Assembly (NCBI GenBank): GCA_029243385.1
Contig: JAQWSC010000009.1
Location: 1 to 64,000, forward strand
Length of the DNA: 64,000 nucleotides
Direction of reading: 5' to 3'
DNA from: Flavobacteriaceae bacterium
Lineage (GTDB): Bacteria > Bacteroidota > Bacteroidia > Flavobacteriales > Flavobacteriaceae
Shown: one piece after another, positions 7,606 through 16,758 of the stretch
Numbering within the stretch: position 1 is the stretch's first letter
Layout: each line of letters opens with the position of its first letter
Notes under the pieces: model-generated
The model's database searches: none
Told to the model about the DNA's origin: nothing
The model's input: only the letters and a program-made list of their open reading frames with translations
Translations under genes and position numbers: made by a program

Positions 7606-9557
7606 TTATTAAAAGAGCTAACTGCTAGTCTTTTGGTTATAACCCGATTCATGTAGTCCTGAAAAAAGGCCTTCATAAAGCGTTCATGTTGTTCCATTTC
7701 AGGGGTTTTTTTTTCTATTAAATTAACTGAAAGGCCCACATCCTCAACAGCATACACTCCAATAGTCTTTTCTCCATCGAATACAAAAGTGAACTCGCCC
7801 ACAGAGAAATGATAAACAGTTCCTAGATAGTGAACAGAAAAAGGAATTTCTTCCTCTTTTCCAGCTACTAAACTTCTTCCCCAAGACTGAATAGGTTGAT
7901 CGTAGCCCAACAAATCAACCAGTGTTGGGAAAATATCCATTTGTTGTGTTAATTCATTTGATTCTCCAACCAACGTTCCTTCGGGAGCATAAAACATGAC
8001 AGGAACCGCAAATCGATTTATTGGTTTATTGTAAATTGAATAAAAGGATTCATTGCAATGGTCTGCTGTAAGAACAAATAGCGTGTTTTCAAACCAAGGT
8101 TCTTTTTGCGCAGCTTTAAAAAACTGCCTTAAAGCATTGTCAGAATATCCAACAACCTGATGAATAGGAATATCCCCTATGGGAAAGACTCCTTTGTATT
8201 CACTAGGAACCTGGTAAGGTTCGTGGGAGGTTACCGAAAATATTGTTGCTAAAAAAGGAGATTTTTTTTGGCTTAGTGTTTGGTTCATAAACTGAAAAAA
8301 AGGCTCGTCCCAAATGCCCCATACACCATCAAATTGTGAATTATCATTAAACTCGTCTTTGCCATAATAATGATCAAATTCCAAAATATTTGAAAACCCT
8401 AAAAAGCCCATAGATCCATTGGGAGCACCGTGAAAAAAAGAGGTGTCGTATCCCATTTCATTGGTAACCGAAACAATCGACTGTACCTTTTGATTGGCAT
8501 AAGGAGACGATGTAAAAGCAATTTTAAAAGAAGGAACACCTGCTAAAATTGCTGGCATGGCATGAATGGATTGTCGCCCATTAGAAAAAGCGTTTGAATA
8601 CAGCATACTGTGATTCGCCAAAGAATCCAAAAAAGGGGTATAGCTTACATAATCTGGAATACGGGTATGCTTGTTAAAAGCGCCAATATACTCACGACCA
8701 AAGCTTTCCATAATCAAAATAACTACATTTTTGCCTTTGTGTTGTCCTCCGCTATATTGCTTAATGGGATGAATTACATCCTCTATTTGGTCGTTGGGCA
8801 AGAAATCTACTTTCTTAAAAAAGTTTTTATTGTAAGTTCGAATCAAACAAAAAGGCGAATTTAAAACCAAATCTGCATGTGTGCCATTGGTTACATAGCG
8901 ATGAGCATCCACCATATTAATTGGGCGTGATGAGTTACCAATTCCTCCTCTAATACCAATTATACTAATTCCAAGTACAAATACGGCAATTAAAATAGAT
9001 TGGAGGAAGTATTTTATAGCAAAAGGATGTGCACTGTAGGAAACCTTAACGCGGTTATAAAGAATATACCAAGCATAGCCCAAAACAAAAAAGAGCAAAA
9101 AGACATGCCAATAGTTTTTTATAAACAACAGTAGAAGAGTGACTTTGTTTTCTTCGTTTCCAACCACATCGAACACAGCAGTGGTTAAGCGACTTTGTGA
9201 AAATTTATAGTATATAAAATCAACAAAGTTAGTTGCATAAGCAATAGCGTTGGTAACTCCGTATAACAATCCCATCCCCCATTGAAACCGAGGAAAAGTA
9301 TTTATTTTAAGCGGAAGGATGCTGAGCAATACAAACAAGCTGTTGGTGTACAGAATCGCTGTAGTATCAAACTGAAGCCCTATAAGCGCCAACCTGAAAA
9401 ATTGTCCAACAGATTCAACATCGATAAGGTCTATATTGTATAGGAAAAACAAAACACGAGCCATAAAATAAAACAGATACGGTAAAAATATTCTGTAGAA
9501 AAGAGCGCGATATTCTGTCATTCTAAAATTCATATTTATATAATTTTTCAGGCCCAT
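7602..9557 (-). CDS. LtaS-like membrane sulfatase-fold phosphoglycerol transferase
   Basis: 651 residues: about five transmembrane helices in the first ~200, then an extracytoplasmic alkaline phosphatase/sulfatase-fold domain. Metal-site features are visible: VVILIMESFGRE (glutamate), SNGRQSIHAMPAILAG with the likely Ser/Thr nucleophile, and FVLTADHCNES (Asp-His). The family (LTA synthase-like, COG1368) transfers phosphoglycerol or related headgroups from lipids to envelope glycans. A Gram-negative has no classical lipoteichoic acid, so the acceptor is unknown. The gene overlaps PAP2 by 10 bases and is last in the MATE/PAP2 operon. An alternative start is Met9. Confidence 0.85.
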   Translation of the reverse strand: MGLKNYINMNFRMTEYRALFYRIFLPYLFYFMARVLFFLYNIDLIDVESVGQFFRLALIGLQFDTTAILYTNSLFVLLSILPLKINTFPRFQWGMGLLYGVTNAIAYATNFVDFIYYKFSQSRLTTAVFDVVGNEENKVTLLLLFIKNYWHVFLLFFVLGYAWYILYNRVKVSYSAHPFAIKYFLQSILIAVFVLGISIIGIRGGIGNSSRPINMVDAHRYVTNGTHADLVLNSPFCLIRTYNKNFFKKVDFLPNDQIEDVIHPIKQYSGGQHKGKNVVILIMESFGREYIGAFNKHTRIPDYVSYTPFLDSLANHSMLYSNAFSNGRQSIHAMPAILAGVPSFKIAFTSSPYANQKVQSIVSVTNEMGYDTSFFHGAPNGSMGFLGFSNILEFDHYYGKDEFNDNSQFDGVWGIWDEPFFQFMNQTLSQKKSPFLATIFSVTSHEPYQVPSEYKGVFPIGDIPIHQVVGYSDNALRQFFKAAQKEPWFENTLFVLTADHCNESFYSIYNKPINRFAVPVMFYAPEGTLVGESNELTQQMDIFPTLVDLLGYDQPIQSWGRSLVAGKEEEIPFSVHYLGTVYHFSVGEFTFVFDGEKTIGVYAVEDVGLSVNLIEKKTPEMEQHERFMKAFFQDYMNRVITKRLAVSSFNN

Positions 9558-10111
9558 CTTTTTTCAAAAAATCTGTAAATAAAATAAAACATTGTACCCG
9601 CAGCAAGACCGAAAATTGCTCCTGAAATGATATCTAGTGGAAAGTGAACGCCGATATAAATTCGGCTGTAGGCCACAACCAATGCCCATAAAAAAAGTAA
9701 ATACCACAAACGATGTAAGGGCTTGAATATCCAATAGAAAAGAGTAGCCAATGCGAATGAATTGGATGCGTGTCCAGAAAAATAACCAAATTGCCCTCCA
9801 CAACTTTCTTTTACCAAACGCATAATATCCATGGTTTCAGGATCAAAACAGGGTCGAAGTCGCATGAACGAATACTTAAACAAATTGGTTATTTGATCTG
9901 TGAAAGCAATCATTGAAACTGCACTAATCAAAATGATAAAAAAACGTTTTTGACCTAATTTTACATACGCATAATAAAGCAAAAAAATATAAAGTGGAAT
10001 TGAAGACCGTTTGTTGGTGATAAACATCCAAAGCGAATCAAATGACTCACAACCCAATGCATTGAGCCATAAAAACAATTGTTTGTCCAGTTCTAGTAAC
10101 GTTTCCATCAC
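9548..10111 (-). CDS. PAP2-family membrane lipid phosphatase
   Basis: 187 residues with the three-part PAP2 phosphatase signature: K79...R84-x-R86-P87, the SGH at 112-114 (in FSGHASNS) and SR149-150...H156...D160. Five to six hydrophobic helices surround these motifs. Members dephosphorylate undecaprenyl diphosphate, phosphatidic acid or phosphatidylglycerol phosphate; which substrate applies here is not decidable. It overlaps the upstream small gene by four bases and the downstream LtaS-like gene by ten, indicating translational coupling. A phosphatase that recycles lipid carriers or diacylglycerol would complement the neighbouring transferase (inference). Confidence 0.88.
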   Translation of the reverse strand: MMETLLELDKQLFLWLNALGCESFDSLWMFITNKRSSIPLYIFLLYYAYVKLGQKRFFIILISAVSMIAFTDQITNLFKYSFMRLRPCFDPETMDIMRLVKESCGGQFGYFSGHASNSFALATLFYWIFKPLHRLWYLLFLWALVVAYSRIYIGVHFPLDIISGAIFGLAAGTMFYFIYRFFEKRWA

Positions 10112-10341
10112 TCGTTCTCGAATTCTTTAATTTGGGCATCATAAAATGCAGTGGCTTTCTCAATCCAAAGTGCAATTTCAGAGGTAGCTTCCTCCTTATC
10201 GTTGGAAGCAAAATGTTCCCACCAAGTCAGCTCATCAGTTGACAAATCAATTATAAATCTTGGAAATTCAGTATGAATTACAAATATGGAATCCGGAAAC
10301 TCTAAACTATCCGCTAATAAAAAGGAAGGCAATTGACTCAT
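10108..10341 (-). CDS. Conserved-looking small acidic protein, unknown function
   Basis: 77 residues, soluble, acidic, rich in Trp/Phe (ELTWWEHFAS). No recognised domain. It is embedded in an operon with four-base overlaps on both sides (MATE stop over its ATG, its stop over the PAP2 ATG), strong evidence that it is a real translated gene. I do not recognise a characterised homologue. Confidence 0.75.
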   Translation of the reverse strand: MSQLPSFLLADSLEFPDSIFVIHTEFPRFIIDLSTDELTWWEHFASNDKEEATSEIALWIEKATAFYDAQIKEFENE

Positions 10342-11711
10342 AAAGCGTCGGATTTTATCAATTGTTGTGTTTTAAAATAAAAGCGAAGATACAACATTAT
10401 CGAGGAAACTACCAGTCCCAACAACAGACCTATCCACACTCCTGTTGCTTCTAAAGAAGTATGCAACCCTAGATAATATGAAATCGGAAAACCAACCAAC
10501 CCATAAGCAATAAAGGTAATTAGAGTAGGAATATTGACATCGTGTAGTGCTCGTAAAGCTCCCAAGGCAACGACTTGCGCTCCGTCAAATATTTGGAAAA
10601 AGGCAGAAATCCATAATAAGGTAGAAGCTATTTGAATCACTTCAATAACATCCAATCCTTGAGAATTATCAAGATATATAGAGGGTAAAAACTCGTTAAA
10701 AGTGATGAAGAAAATGGCAAAAATAATATCAAGTATCAACGTGACTAAAAATATGGAGTGAGCAATATCATGAAGCGAACGAAATTGTTTCTTTCCCTTT
10801 TGATTACCAACGCGTATTGTAGCAACTACTCCAAGCCCCATGGCAACCATAAAGGTCATGGATGACAAATTGAGTGCAATTTGATTGGCTGCTTGGGCAT
10901 TTTTTCCGATCATTCCACAAACCCATATTGCCGCAGTAAAAAAGGATACTTCAAACAACATTTGAAGCGCGGATGGAAATCCGAGATTAAAAAGCTTTTT
11001 GAGCATTTTTTTACGAACATCTGAAAAATTCAATTGAGTTACAAAATAATTGGCTTTGGTACTTCGTATTAATAAAAACCACAAAATAACAACCATAGCC
11101 ACTCGAGATGCTAACGTACCAAAGGCCGCTCCCACTATTCCCAATTTGGGAAAGCCCCACATCCCAAAAATTAACACATAATTGATGAGCACATTAATCA
11201 CATTGGCAAATAGGGTTGCGTACATGGGAATTCGTGTCATGGAAAGTCCATCGGTCAATTGCTTAAGAGCCTGGAAAACAATCAATGGAAATAGAGAAAT
11301 TGAGACCCACTTCAAATAAGGGAAAGCCAATTCAACAACCTCAGCAGGCTGTCCCATATAAAAGAGAATGGATTTTGACTGATAAACTAACAATGCTAAA
11401 ACAAGTCCTAAAAAAACACACCAAACTAAACCATTGGTAAAGGCTGATTTTATGCTTTCTGATTGATCGGAAGCGTCAGCCTCAGCTACCAAAGGAGTGA
11501 TTGCCGTAGAAAATCCAATCCCCAACGACATGGCTATAAAAACAAAGGAATTTCCTAAAGAAATCGCCGCTAACTCCGCCGTTCCCAATTGACCTACCAT
11601 TACATTGTCAACCAACTGTACCAAAGTGTGACCCAACAAACCAATGATAACTGGATAAGCAAGTTTTAGGTTGTATCGAAATTCTTTGGTATAACGTTCC
11701 AGTCTTTGCAT
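10338..11711 (-). CDS. MATE family efflux transporter
   Basis: 457 residues forming twelve hydrophobic helices in two repeats, as expected for multidrug and toxic compound extrusion antiporters. The first helices contain HTLVQLVDNVMVGQLGTAEL, the typical MATE helix-1/2 segment. Exchange with Na+ or H+ is known for the family; the cargo is unknown. It is the first gene of a four-gene overlapping operon with lipid-phosphate and phosphoglycerol enzymes, unusual company for a drug pump, so an envelope-lipid or precursor cargo is possible (inference). Confidence 0.92.
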   Translation of the reverse strand: MQRLERYTKEFRYNLKLAYPVIIGLLGHTLVQLVDNVMVGQLGTAELAAISLGNSFVFIAMSLGIGFSTAITPLVAEADASDQSESIKSAFTNGLVWCVFLGLVLALLVYQSKSILFYMGQPAEVVELAFPYLKWVSISLFPLIVFQALKQLTDGLSMTRIPMYATLFANVINVLINYVLIFGMWGFPKLGIVGAAFGTLASRVAMVVILWFLLIRSTKANYFVTQLNFSDVRKKMLKKLFNLGFPSALQMLFEVSFFTAAIWVCGMIGKNAQAANQIALNLSSMTFMVAMGLGVVATIRVGNQKGKKQFRSLHDIAHSIFLVTLILDIIFAIFFITFNEFLPSIYLDNSQGLDVIEVIQIASTLLWISAFFQIFDGAQVVALGALRALHDVNIPTLITFIAYGLVGFPISYYLGLHTSLEATGVWIGLLLGLVVSSIMLYLRFYFKTQQLIKSDAL

Positions 11712-11782
11712 CCGGCAAATATATACAGTATGTTTTTATAAAAGTATCTAAAAGACTAGTAATTGAAGTCTGAAAATATAAA

Positions 11783-12949
11783 TTACACCTTGTGAGCAAA
11801 TGCTAAGACATCCTCAACAGTAATCCGATCATCGCTTAAAATAGTAAGTCGTTCAATTACATTGCGAAGCTCTCTAACATTTCCAGTCCAGTCATATTCT
11901 TGGAGTTGTTTTACAGCTCTAGGATGAATATCTTTAACTGGTGTTCCTTCAAGCAAGGCAATTTGCTTGAGAAAATGATTTACTAATATGGGAATATCGT
12001 CTTTACGATTATTTAAAGGAGGAACTGCTATTTCAATAACCGCCAATCGATGGTACAAATCCTCTCTAAAACGGTTGTATCTAATTTCTTCTGCTAAATT
12101 TTTATTAGTAGCCGCTACGACCCGCACATCAACTACAATATCTTTGTCGCTTCCAACACGTTGCACTTTGTGTTCTTGTAAGGCGCGTAATACTTTGGCT
12201 TGAGCAGAAAGGCTCATGTCACCGATTTCATCCAAAAACAAAGTTCCGCCATTAGCGGCTTCAAATTTTCCTGCACGATCTTTATTAGCAGAAGTAAAAG
12301 ACCCTTTAACGTGTCCAAACAACTCACTTTCTATAAGTTCCGAGGGGATGGCAGCGCAATTCACCTCAATCATAGGACCTTTGGAACGTGTGCTTTTTTG
12401 ATGGATCCAATGAGCTACCAATTCTTTCCCAGTTCCGTTGGGACCCGAAATAAGAACTCGAGCATTGGAAGGAGCCACCTTTTCGATCATTGATTTTATG
12501 TGCACAATGGCTTCCGACTCTCCAATCATTTTAAACTTGGAAGAAATTTTCTTGGCTCTTGTTGGGCTTTTTTGAATCTGAATTTTCGAATCCAAAGCAT
12601 TACGGACTGAATTTAGTAATCGGTTCAAATCGGGCGGTTTTGAAATATAATCAAATGCACCCATTCTCATAGCTTCAACAGCAGTGTCCAAATCGCCATG
12701 ACCAGAAATCATAACTACAGGAAGATCGGGATGCGTTTTTTGGACTTTTCGCAACACTTCTATGCCATCCATTTTGGGCATTTTAATGTCACACAAAACC
12801 AAGTCTATGGCATTTTTTTCAATAATAGAAATCCCTAGAAGCCCGTTTTCAGCTTCTAAAATTTTATATCCTTTGTTTTCTTCCTCTAAAATTTTTACCA
12901 GAACTCTTCGAATACTGGCTTCGTCTTCAATAATTAAGATGTGTGACAT
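11783..12949 (-). CDS. NtrC-type response regulator without HTH domain
   Basis: 388 residues. The receiver domain covers ~1-120 with phospho-acceptor Asp54 (VLCDIKMP). The AAA+ sigma-54 activator domain runs from ~140 with Walker A GPNGTGK (169-175) and Walker B FLDEIGDM (238-245). Two departures from classic NtrC are visible. The sigma-54 contact loop reads GSFTSA (216-221) instead of GAFTGA. The protein ends at [11 protein letters not shown] just after the AAA+ lid, so the Fis-type DNA-binding domain is missing. It probably acts from solution or through a partner. The mscS gene ends two bases before its start, suggesting an mscS-regulator operon. Confidence 0.9.
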   Translation of the reverse strand: MSHILIIEDEASIRRVLVKILEEENKGYKILEAENGLLGISIIEKNAIDLVLCDIKMPKMDGIEVLRKVQKTHPDLPVVMISGHGDLDTAVEAMRMGAFDYISKPPDLNRLLNSVRNALDSKIQIQKSPTRAKKISSKFKMIGESEAIVHIKSMIEKVAPSNARVLISGPNGTGKELVAHWIHQKSTRSKGPMIEVNCAAIPSELIESELFGHVKGSFTSANKDRAGKFEAANGGTLFLDEIGDMSLSAQAKVLRALQEHKVQRVGSDKDIVVDVRVVAATNKNLAEEIRYNRFREDLYHRLAVIEIAVPPLNNRKDDIPILVNHFLKQIALLEGTPVKDIHPRAVKQLQEYDWTGNVRELRNVIERLTILSDDRITVEDVLAFAHKV

Positions 12950-12951
12950 TA

Positions 12952-13779
12952 TTAATTGTTTTGCATGTGAACAACGCGTTGTGGAAACGGAATTTCAATA
13001 TTATGTTCTCTAAACGAAGATACAATACTGAAGCGAATATCACTTTTGGAAAGATTAGACTCAAAGCTACTATTCATACTAAATAGCAACGTAAACTCAA
13101 GACTACTATCGCCAAATTCCGACAACATAACTATGGGGGCGGGATTTTTAAGAACTTTAGGATGATCATTTGCGACAGCAATTAACAGTTCTTTTACTTT
13201 GTCGGGATCGGAGTCATAGCTTACCCCGACAACTATACTCTCACGAGTAAGCGCTCCGTTGGCTGTCCAATTGTACAAAATTGAAGTCAAATAAATGTGA
13301 TTAGGAATAATCAAAACTTTATTGTCAATAGTTGTAGCGCGAGTGGTCCTTAATTTGATATTTTTCACCTTACAAACTTTACCATTAATTTCAATAACAT
13401 CTCCCACATGCACTGTTTGGTCAGAAAGTATAAAAATTCCAGATATAATGTCTTGAAAAAAGGTTTGTAAGGCAAGACCAATACCAACCAACAATGCGGC
13501 AGAAGCTGCAAAAATAGCGGTTATATTAACACCAAAATTTTGCAGGGTTAATAAAAACACTACGGCATATATAAAGTTGTTAAAAAATGAAAAAACAGAC
13601 TTGAACTTCAATCGACTGTCTTTATTTAGTTTGCTTGAAGCAATTCGATTGATTATTTTAAGAATAAAAGACGTTAAAAGAAAAACACCAATCACCATTA
13701 GTGCTCCCAAAATGGAGATAGTTATTGTATCGCCAATGACATATTCATGGGTGAGAAAGTCTAAAATTTTTGATAGCAT
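12952..13779 (-). CDS. Small-conductance mechanosensitive channel, MscS family
   Basis: 275 residues. Three N-terminal helices are followed by the pore-lining helix segment AASAALLVGIGLALQTFFQD and the beta domain (VHVGDVIEINGKVCKVKNI), which together define MscS. The family releases osmolytes under hypo-osmotic stress. It is transcribed from its own start after the dnaJ terminator and runs with a two-base gap into the response-regulator gene. Confidence 0.92.
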   Translation of the reverse strand: MLSKILDFLTHEYVIGDTITISILGALMVIGVFLLTSFILKIINRIASSKLNKDSRLKFKSVFSFFNNFIYAVVFLLTLQNFGVNITAIFAASAALLVGIGLALQTFFQDIISGIFILSDQTVHVGDVIEINGKVCKVKNIKLRTTRATTIDNKVLIIPNHIYLTSILYNWTANGALTRESIVVGVSYDSDPDKVKELLIAVANDHPKVLKNPAPIVMLSEFGDSSLEFTLLFSMNSSFESNLSKSDIRFSIVSSFREHNIEIPFPQRVVHMQNN

Positions 13780-13828
13780 AGGTTATAAATATTAAACGTA
13801 AATATAGACAAAAGACAGAAACCCACAT

Positions 13829-13864
13829 AAAAAAAACCCACCCTTAAAAATATCTAAGGATGGG
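13829..13864 (-). terminator. Intrinsic terminator of grpE-dnaJ (minus strand)
   Basis: Read on the minus strand, CCCATCCTT pairs with AAGGGTGGG (one mismatch) and is followed by eight T. It lies between the dnaJ stop and the mscS start. Confidence 0.75.
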
Positions 13865-13944
13865 AAAGTTGCTATGAAAAAGAAACAATAGATAAGCTAT
13901 TGCTTATCAAACTTAAAAAAATATTTTAAAAAATCAATAATAAA

Positions 13945-15054
13945 TTAAGAAAACATATCTTTTACTTTGTCAAAAAATGATTTTTCATTCTTTTCTGGAG
14001 CTGGACGAAAATTTTCATGGCTCTTCATTTCCTCAAAAAATTGTCGTTGTGATTTATCCAATGTTTTTGGGGTCCACACATTGATATGAACAAGTAAATC
14101 ACCCGAACCGTATCCATTTAAACTAGGAATTCCCTTTCCTCTCAAGCGTAATATTTTTCCTGACTGAATTCCAGTATCCAACTTGATACGAACTCCTCCG
14201 TTAACAGTTTCAATTTCTTTAGAAGTTCCTAAAACAGCTTCTGATATGCTGATGTATAAATCAAAATGTAGATTGTTTCCCTCGCGTTTGAGTCTGTCGT
14301 GAGGCAATTCCTCAATAAGCACAATTAGATCTCCTGAAACTCCATTACCAGGTGCTTCATTTCCTTTACCAGAAACTTTTAGTTGCATTCCGTCTTCAAC
14401 TCCTCCAGGAATTTTGATAGAAACCGTTTCTTCTGAAAGTGTCAATCCTTGTGAGTCCGCATTGGATGGGCGTTTGTCAATCACTTGGCCTGCACCCGAA
14501 CAAGAACTGCATGTAGTAGCGGTTTGCATTCTTCCCAAAATAGTATTGGCAATACGCGTCATTTGTCCTGTACCGTTACAGGTTGGACAAGTTTTGTAGG
14601 TAACTCCGGGAGCTTGAACTTTTCGCTTAACCTTTACTTTTTTATCAACGCCTTGAGCAATTTCAGTAAGTGTAAGCTTTACGCGAATGCGAAGATTGCT
14701 ACCTTTGGTACGACGTTGTCCGCCTCCACCAAATCCGCTGAAGCCTCCGAATCCACCGCCTCCAAAAATGTCTCCAAACTGACTGAAAATATCATCCATG
14801 TTCATTCCACCTCCTTGGAAACCGTTGCCTCCTTCAAAAGCAGCGTGTCCATATTGGTCGTATTGTGCCTTTTTATTAGAATCTCCCAAAACCTCATAAG
14901 CCTCTGCTGCTTTTTTAAAATTCTCTTCTGCAGTTTTGTCTCCTGGGTTTTTGTCAGGGTGGTATTGGATAGCTTTCTTTCGATACGCTTTTTTGATTTC
15001 ACTTTCCGAAGCTGATTTGCTTACTCCCAATATGTCATAAAAATCCTCTTTCAT
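13945..15054 (-). CDS. dnaJ: Chaperone DnaJ with reduced zinc domain
   Basis: 369 residues. The J domain has the HPD motif at 32-34, followed by a Gly/Phe-rich region (about 74-113, with DIFSQFGDIFGGG). The zinc domain contains only two CxxCxGxG repeats (Cys156 and Cys182 blocks), where E. coli DnaJ has four. The C-terminal substrate-binding beta domains are complete (SIKIPGGVEDGMQLKVSGKG). As I recall this reduced form is usual in Flavobacteriaceae, so it is not a local lesion. It is downstream of grpE with a nine-base gap, in the same transcript. Confidence 0.96.
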   Translation of the reverse strand: MKEDFYDILGVSKSASESEIKKAYRKKAIQYHPDKNPGDKTAEENFKKAAEAYEVLGDSNKKAQYDQYGHAAFEGGNGFQGGGMNMDDIFSQFGDIFGGGGFGGFSGFGGGGQRRTKGSNLRIRVKLTLTEIAQGVDKKVKVKRKVQAPGVTYKTCPTCNGTGQMTRIANTILGRMQTATTCSSCSGAGQVIDKRPSNADSQGLTLSEETVSIKIPGGVEDGMQLKVSGKGNEAPGNGVSGDLIVLIEELPHDRLKREGNNLHFDLYISISEAVLGTSKEIETVNGGVRIKLDTGIQSGKILRLRGKGIPSLNGYGSGDLLVHINVWTPKTLDKSQRQFFEEMKSHENFRPAPEKNEKSFFDKVKDMFS

Positions 15055-15063
15055 AGTAGTTTA

Positions 15064-15588
15064 TTAATTACCAACAACAACTTTGGGGTATCGAATGATT
15101 TTATCTCCTAAAGCGTATCCACTTTCGACAACATCGATAACAGCTCCTTTGAGTGATTCTTCGGGAGCAGGAATTTGAGTAATTGCCTCATGGATTTCGG
15201 CATCAAAAAGATCTCCTTTATTAACCTCACTCTTAATAAGTCCTTGATTTTTAAGTGTTTCTACCAATTTATTTTGAATAAGTGAAACTCCCTTGACCAA
15301 CTCCTGATTTTCTGATTTAGAAATTTCGATCATAGCTCTATCAAAGTCATCCATTACGGGAAGCAAAGCCCCTATAACCTCTTGGTTGGCTGTTTTATAC
15401 AACTCCAATCGTTCTTTACTGGTTCGCTTTTTATAATTTTCGAACTCAGCAAACAGTCTTAAAAACTTTTCTTTTTCCTGATCAATCTGTGCTTGAAGTT
15501 CGGCTACCTGATCGTTATTGGTAGTGGTTTTCTTTTCGACTTTGGACTCCTTGGCTTTTTTAGCTTTTGCTTTTTTAGCTTGGGTCAT
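15064..15588 (-). CDS. grpE: Nucleotide exchange factor GrpE
   Basis: 174 residues: a lysine-rich disordered start, a long coiled coil (AELQAQIDQEKEKFLRLFAE), the FENYKKRT signature, and the C-terminal beta domain (VVESGYALGDKIIRYPKVVV). It releases ADP from DnaK during the chaperone cycle. First gene of grpE-dnaJ, with a promoter just upstream. Confidence 0.96.
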   Translation of the reverse strand: MTQAKKAKAKKAKESKVEKKTTTNNDQVAELQAQIDQEKEKFLRLFAEFENYKKRTSKERLELYKTANQEVIGALLPVMDDFDRAMIEISKSENQELVKGVSLIQNKLVETLKNQGLIKSEVNKGDLFDAEIHEAITQIPAPEESLKGAVIDVVESGYALGDKIIRYPKVVVGN

Positions 15589-15624
15589 AATATATGCTGT
15601 TTTTAATTATTTAATTGGGTATGG

Positions 15625-15657
15625 CAAAAGTACTGCCAATTATTGAAAAATGTCAAA
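15625..15657 (-). promoter_or_regulatory. grpE-dnaJ promoter
   Basis: On the minus strand TTTG (15654-15657) is followed after 21 bases by TACTTTTG (15625-15632), matching the flavobacterial -33/-7 pattern. Confidence 0.6.
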
Positions 15658-15677
15658 TTGTCATCCCTAATTCATGA

Positions 15678-16589
15678 TTATTTATGAAACAATGCGACTA
15701 GAGCTCCTTGTAACTTTGAAAAGTGAAATTCAAAACCTGCATTTTGAATTTTTTGGGAGCTCACACGTTGACTTTCAAATATAACAGAGGCCATTTCGCC
15801 TAAAATTAATTTCATAAAAAATTGCGGTATGGGCGGAAGAAATAACGGCCGGTGTAACACCCGCGCTATTGTTTTTACAAATTCTTTGTTAGTAACAGGT
15901 TGAGGAGCCACTGCATTGTAAACTCCTTCGAGTTTGTTGACAACCGTAAAATCAATAATTCTTACCATGTCTTCAATATGAATCCATGATTGCCATTGTT
16001 GACCAGAGCCAAACCAGGATCCTACTCCGTACCGAATGGGAAGCGCTGTCATCGGCAAAGCACCGCCTTGATTAGAGAGCACCAAACCTATTCGTACAGT
16101 AGTCACGGGAATGTTGATTTTGGCAAACGACTGAACGGCACTTTCCCACTGATTTACTACAGTTCCCAAAAAAGAATCAGCAATTTTTGATTCCTTTTCG
16201 GTGTACAAACAATGCAAATCGTGAGGATAAACTCCGATTGCTGAGGCTGAAATCAGTTGTTGAATTTCATGCGAAGGTAGTTTTTGGATAGCATTTAGTA
16301 ACAATTCAGCACCCTTAATCCTACTTTCGCGAATTTTCTCTTTATAAGAGGAAGTCCAACGTTTTGAAACCGATGCGCCCGCAAGGTTCACAACAACTTG
16401 AACACCATCAAAACAATTTGAGTCAATAGAGCCATTTTCTGGATTCCAATAAAAGGAAGTTATATTGGGATGTGGGTGTTTGTGATTCTTGCGAGTTGTT
16501 AAGTAGTGTATTTCATGCTTTTTATCAATCCACAAACGAATTAATTCTTGACCGATTAAACCTGTTGCTCCTGTAATTAATATTTTCAT
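15678..16589 (-). CDS. TIGR01777 family NAD(P)-binding epimerase-like protein
   Basis: About 303 residues in the extended SDR/epimerase fold. The N-terminal dinucleotide loop GATGLIGQEL follows MKILIT directly. Later come VVVNLAGASV and the segment RWTSSYKEKIRESRI, which match the TIGR01777 (YfcH-like) family as I know it. The start is set at Met 16589 rather than 39 bases further upstream because MKILITGATG is the usual beginning of the fold. The substrate is unknown for the family. Monocistronic, pointing away from ilvE. Confidence 0.88.
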   Translation of the reverse strand: MKILITGATGLIGQELIRLWIDKKHEIHYLTTRKNHKHPHPNITSFYWNPENGSIDSNCFDGVQVVVNLAGASVSKRWTSSYKEKIRESRIKGAELLLNAIQKLPSHEIQQLISASAIGVYPHDLHCLYTEKESKIADSFLGTVVNQWESAVQSFAKINIPVTTVRIGLVLSNQGGALPMTALPIRYGVGSWFGSGQQWQSWIHIEDMVRIIDFTVVNKLEGVYNAVAPQPVTNKEFVKTIARVLHRPLFLPPIPQFFMKLILGEMASVIFESQRVSSQKIQNAGFEFHFSKLQGALVALFHK

Positions 16590-16758
16590 GTAAAATAAAC
16601 TTCTGTTGGTGTAAAAAAACTGCAGCAAATAATCACTGTTGAATTAAATCGTGCGCAAAATACTATTTTCCAAAATAAATTGATGAAGTAATGAACAGAA
16701 AATTGTAATTTAGCTTTCATAACGTGTCCTAGTTTAAGAACGGATTAGTGCCCATACA

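Noticed and set aside
14485-15015. 176-codon plus-strand frame opposite dnaJ
   Set aside because: Cysteine/serine-rich artefact of the Gly-rich and repeat coding of dnaJ on the other strand.
15654-15677. TGACAATTTGACA near the grpE promoter as a heat-shock operator
   Set aside because: It is close to but not a known inverted repeat such as CIRCE, and occurs only once in the window.
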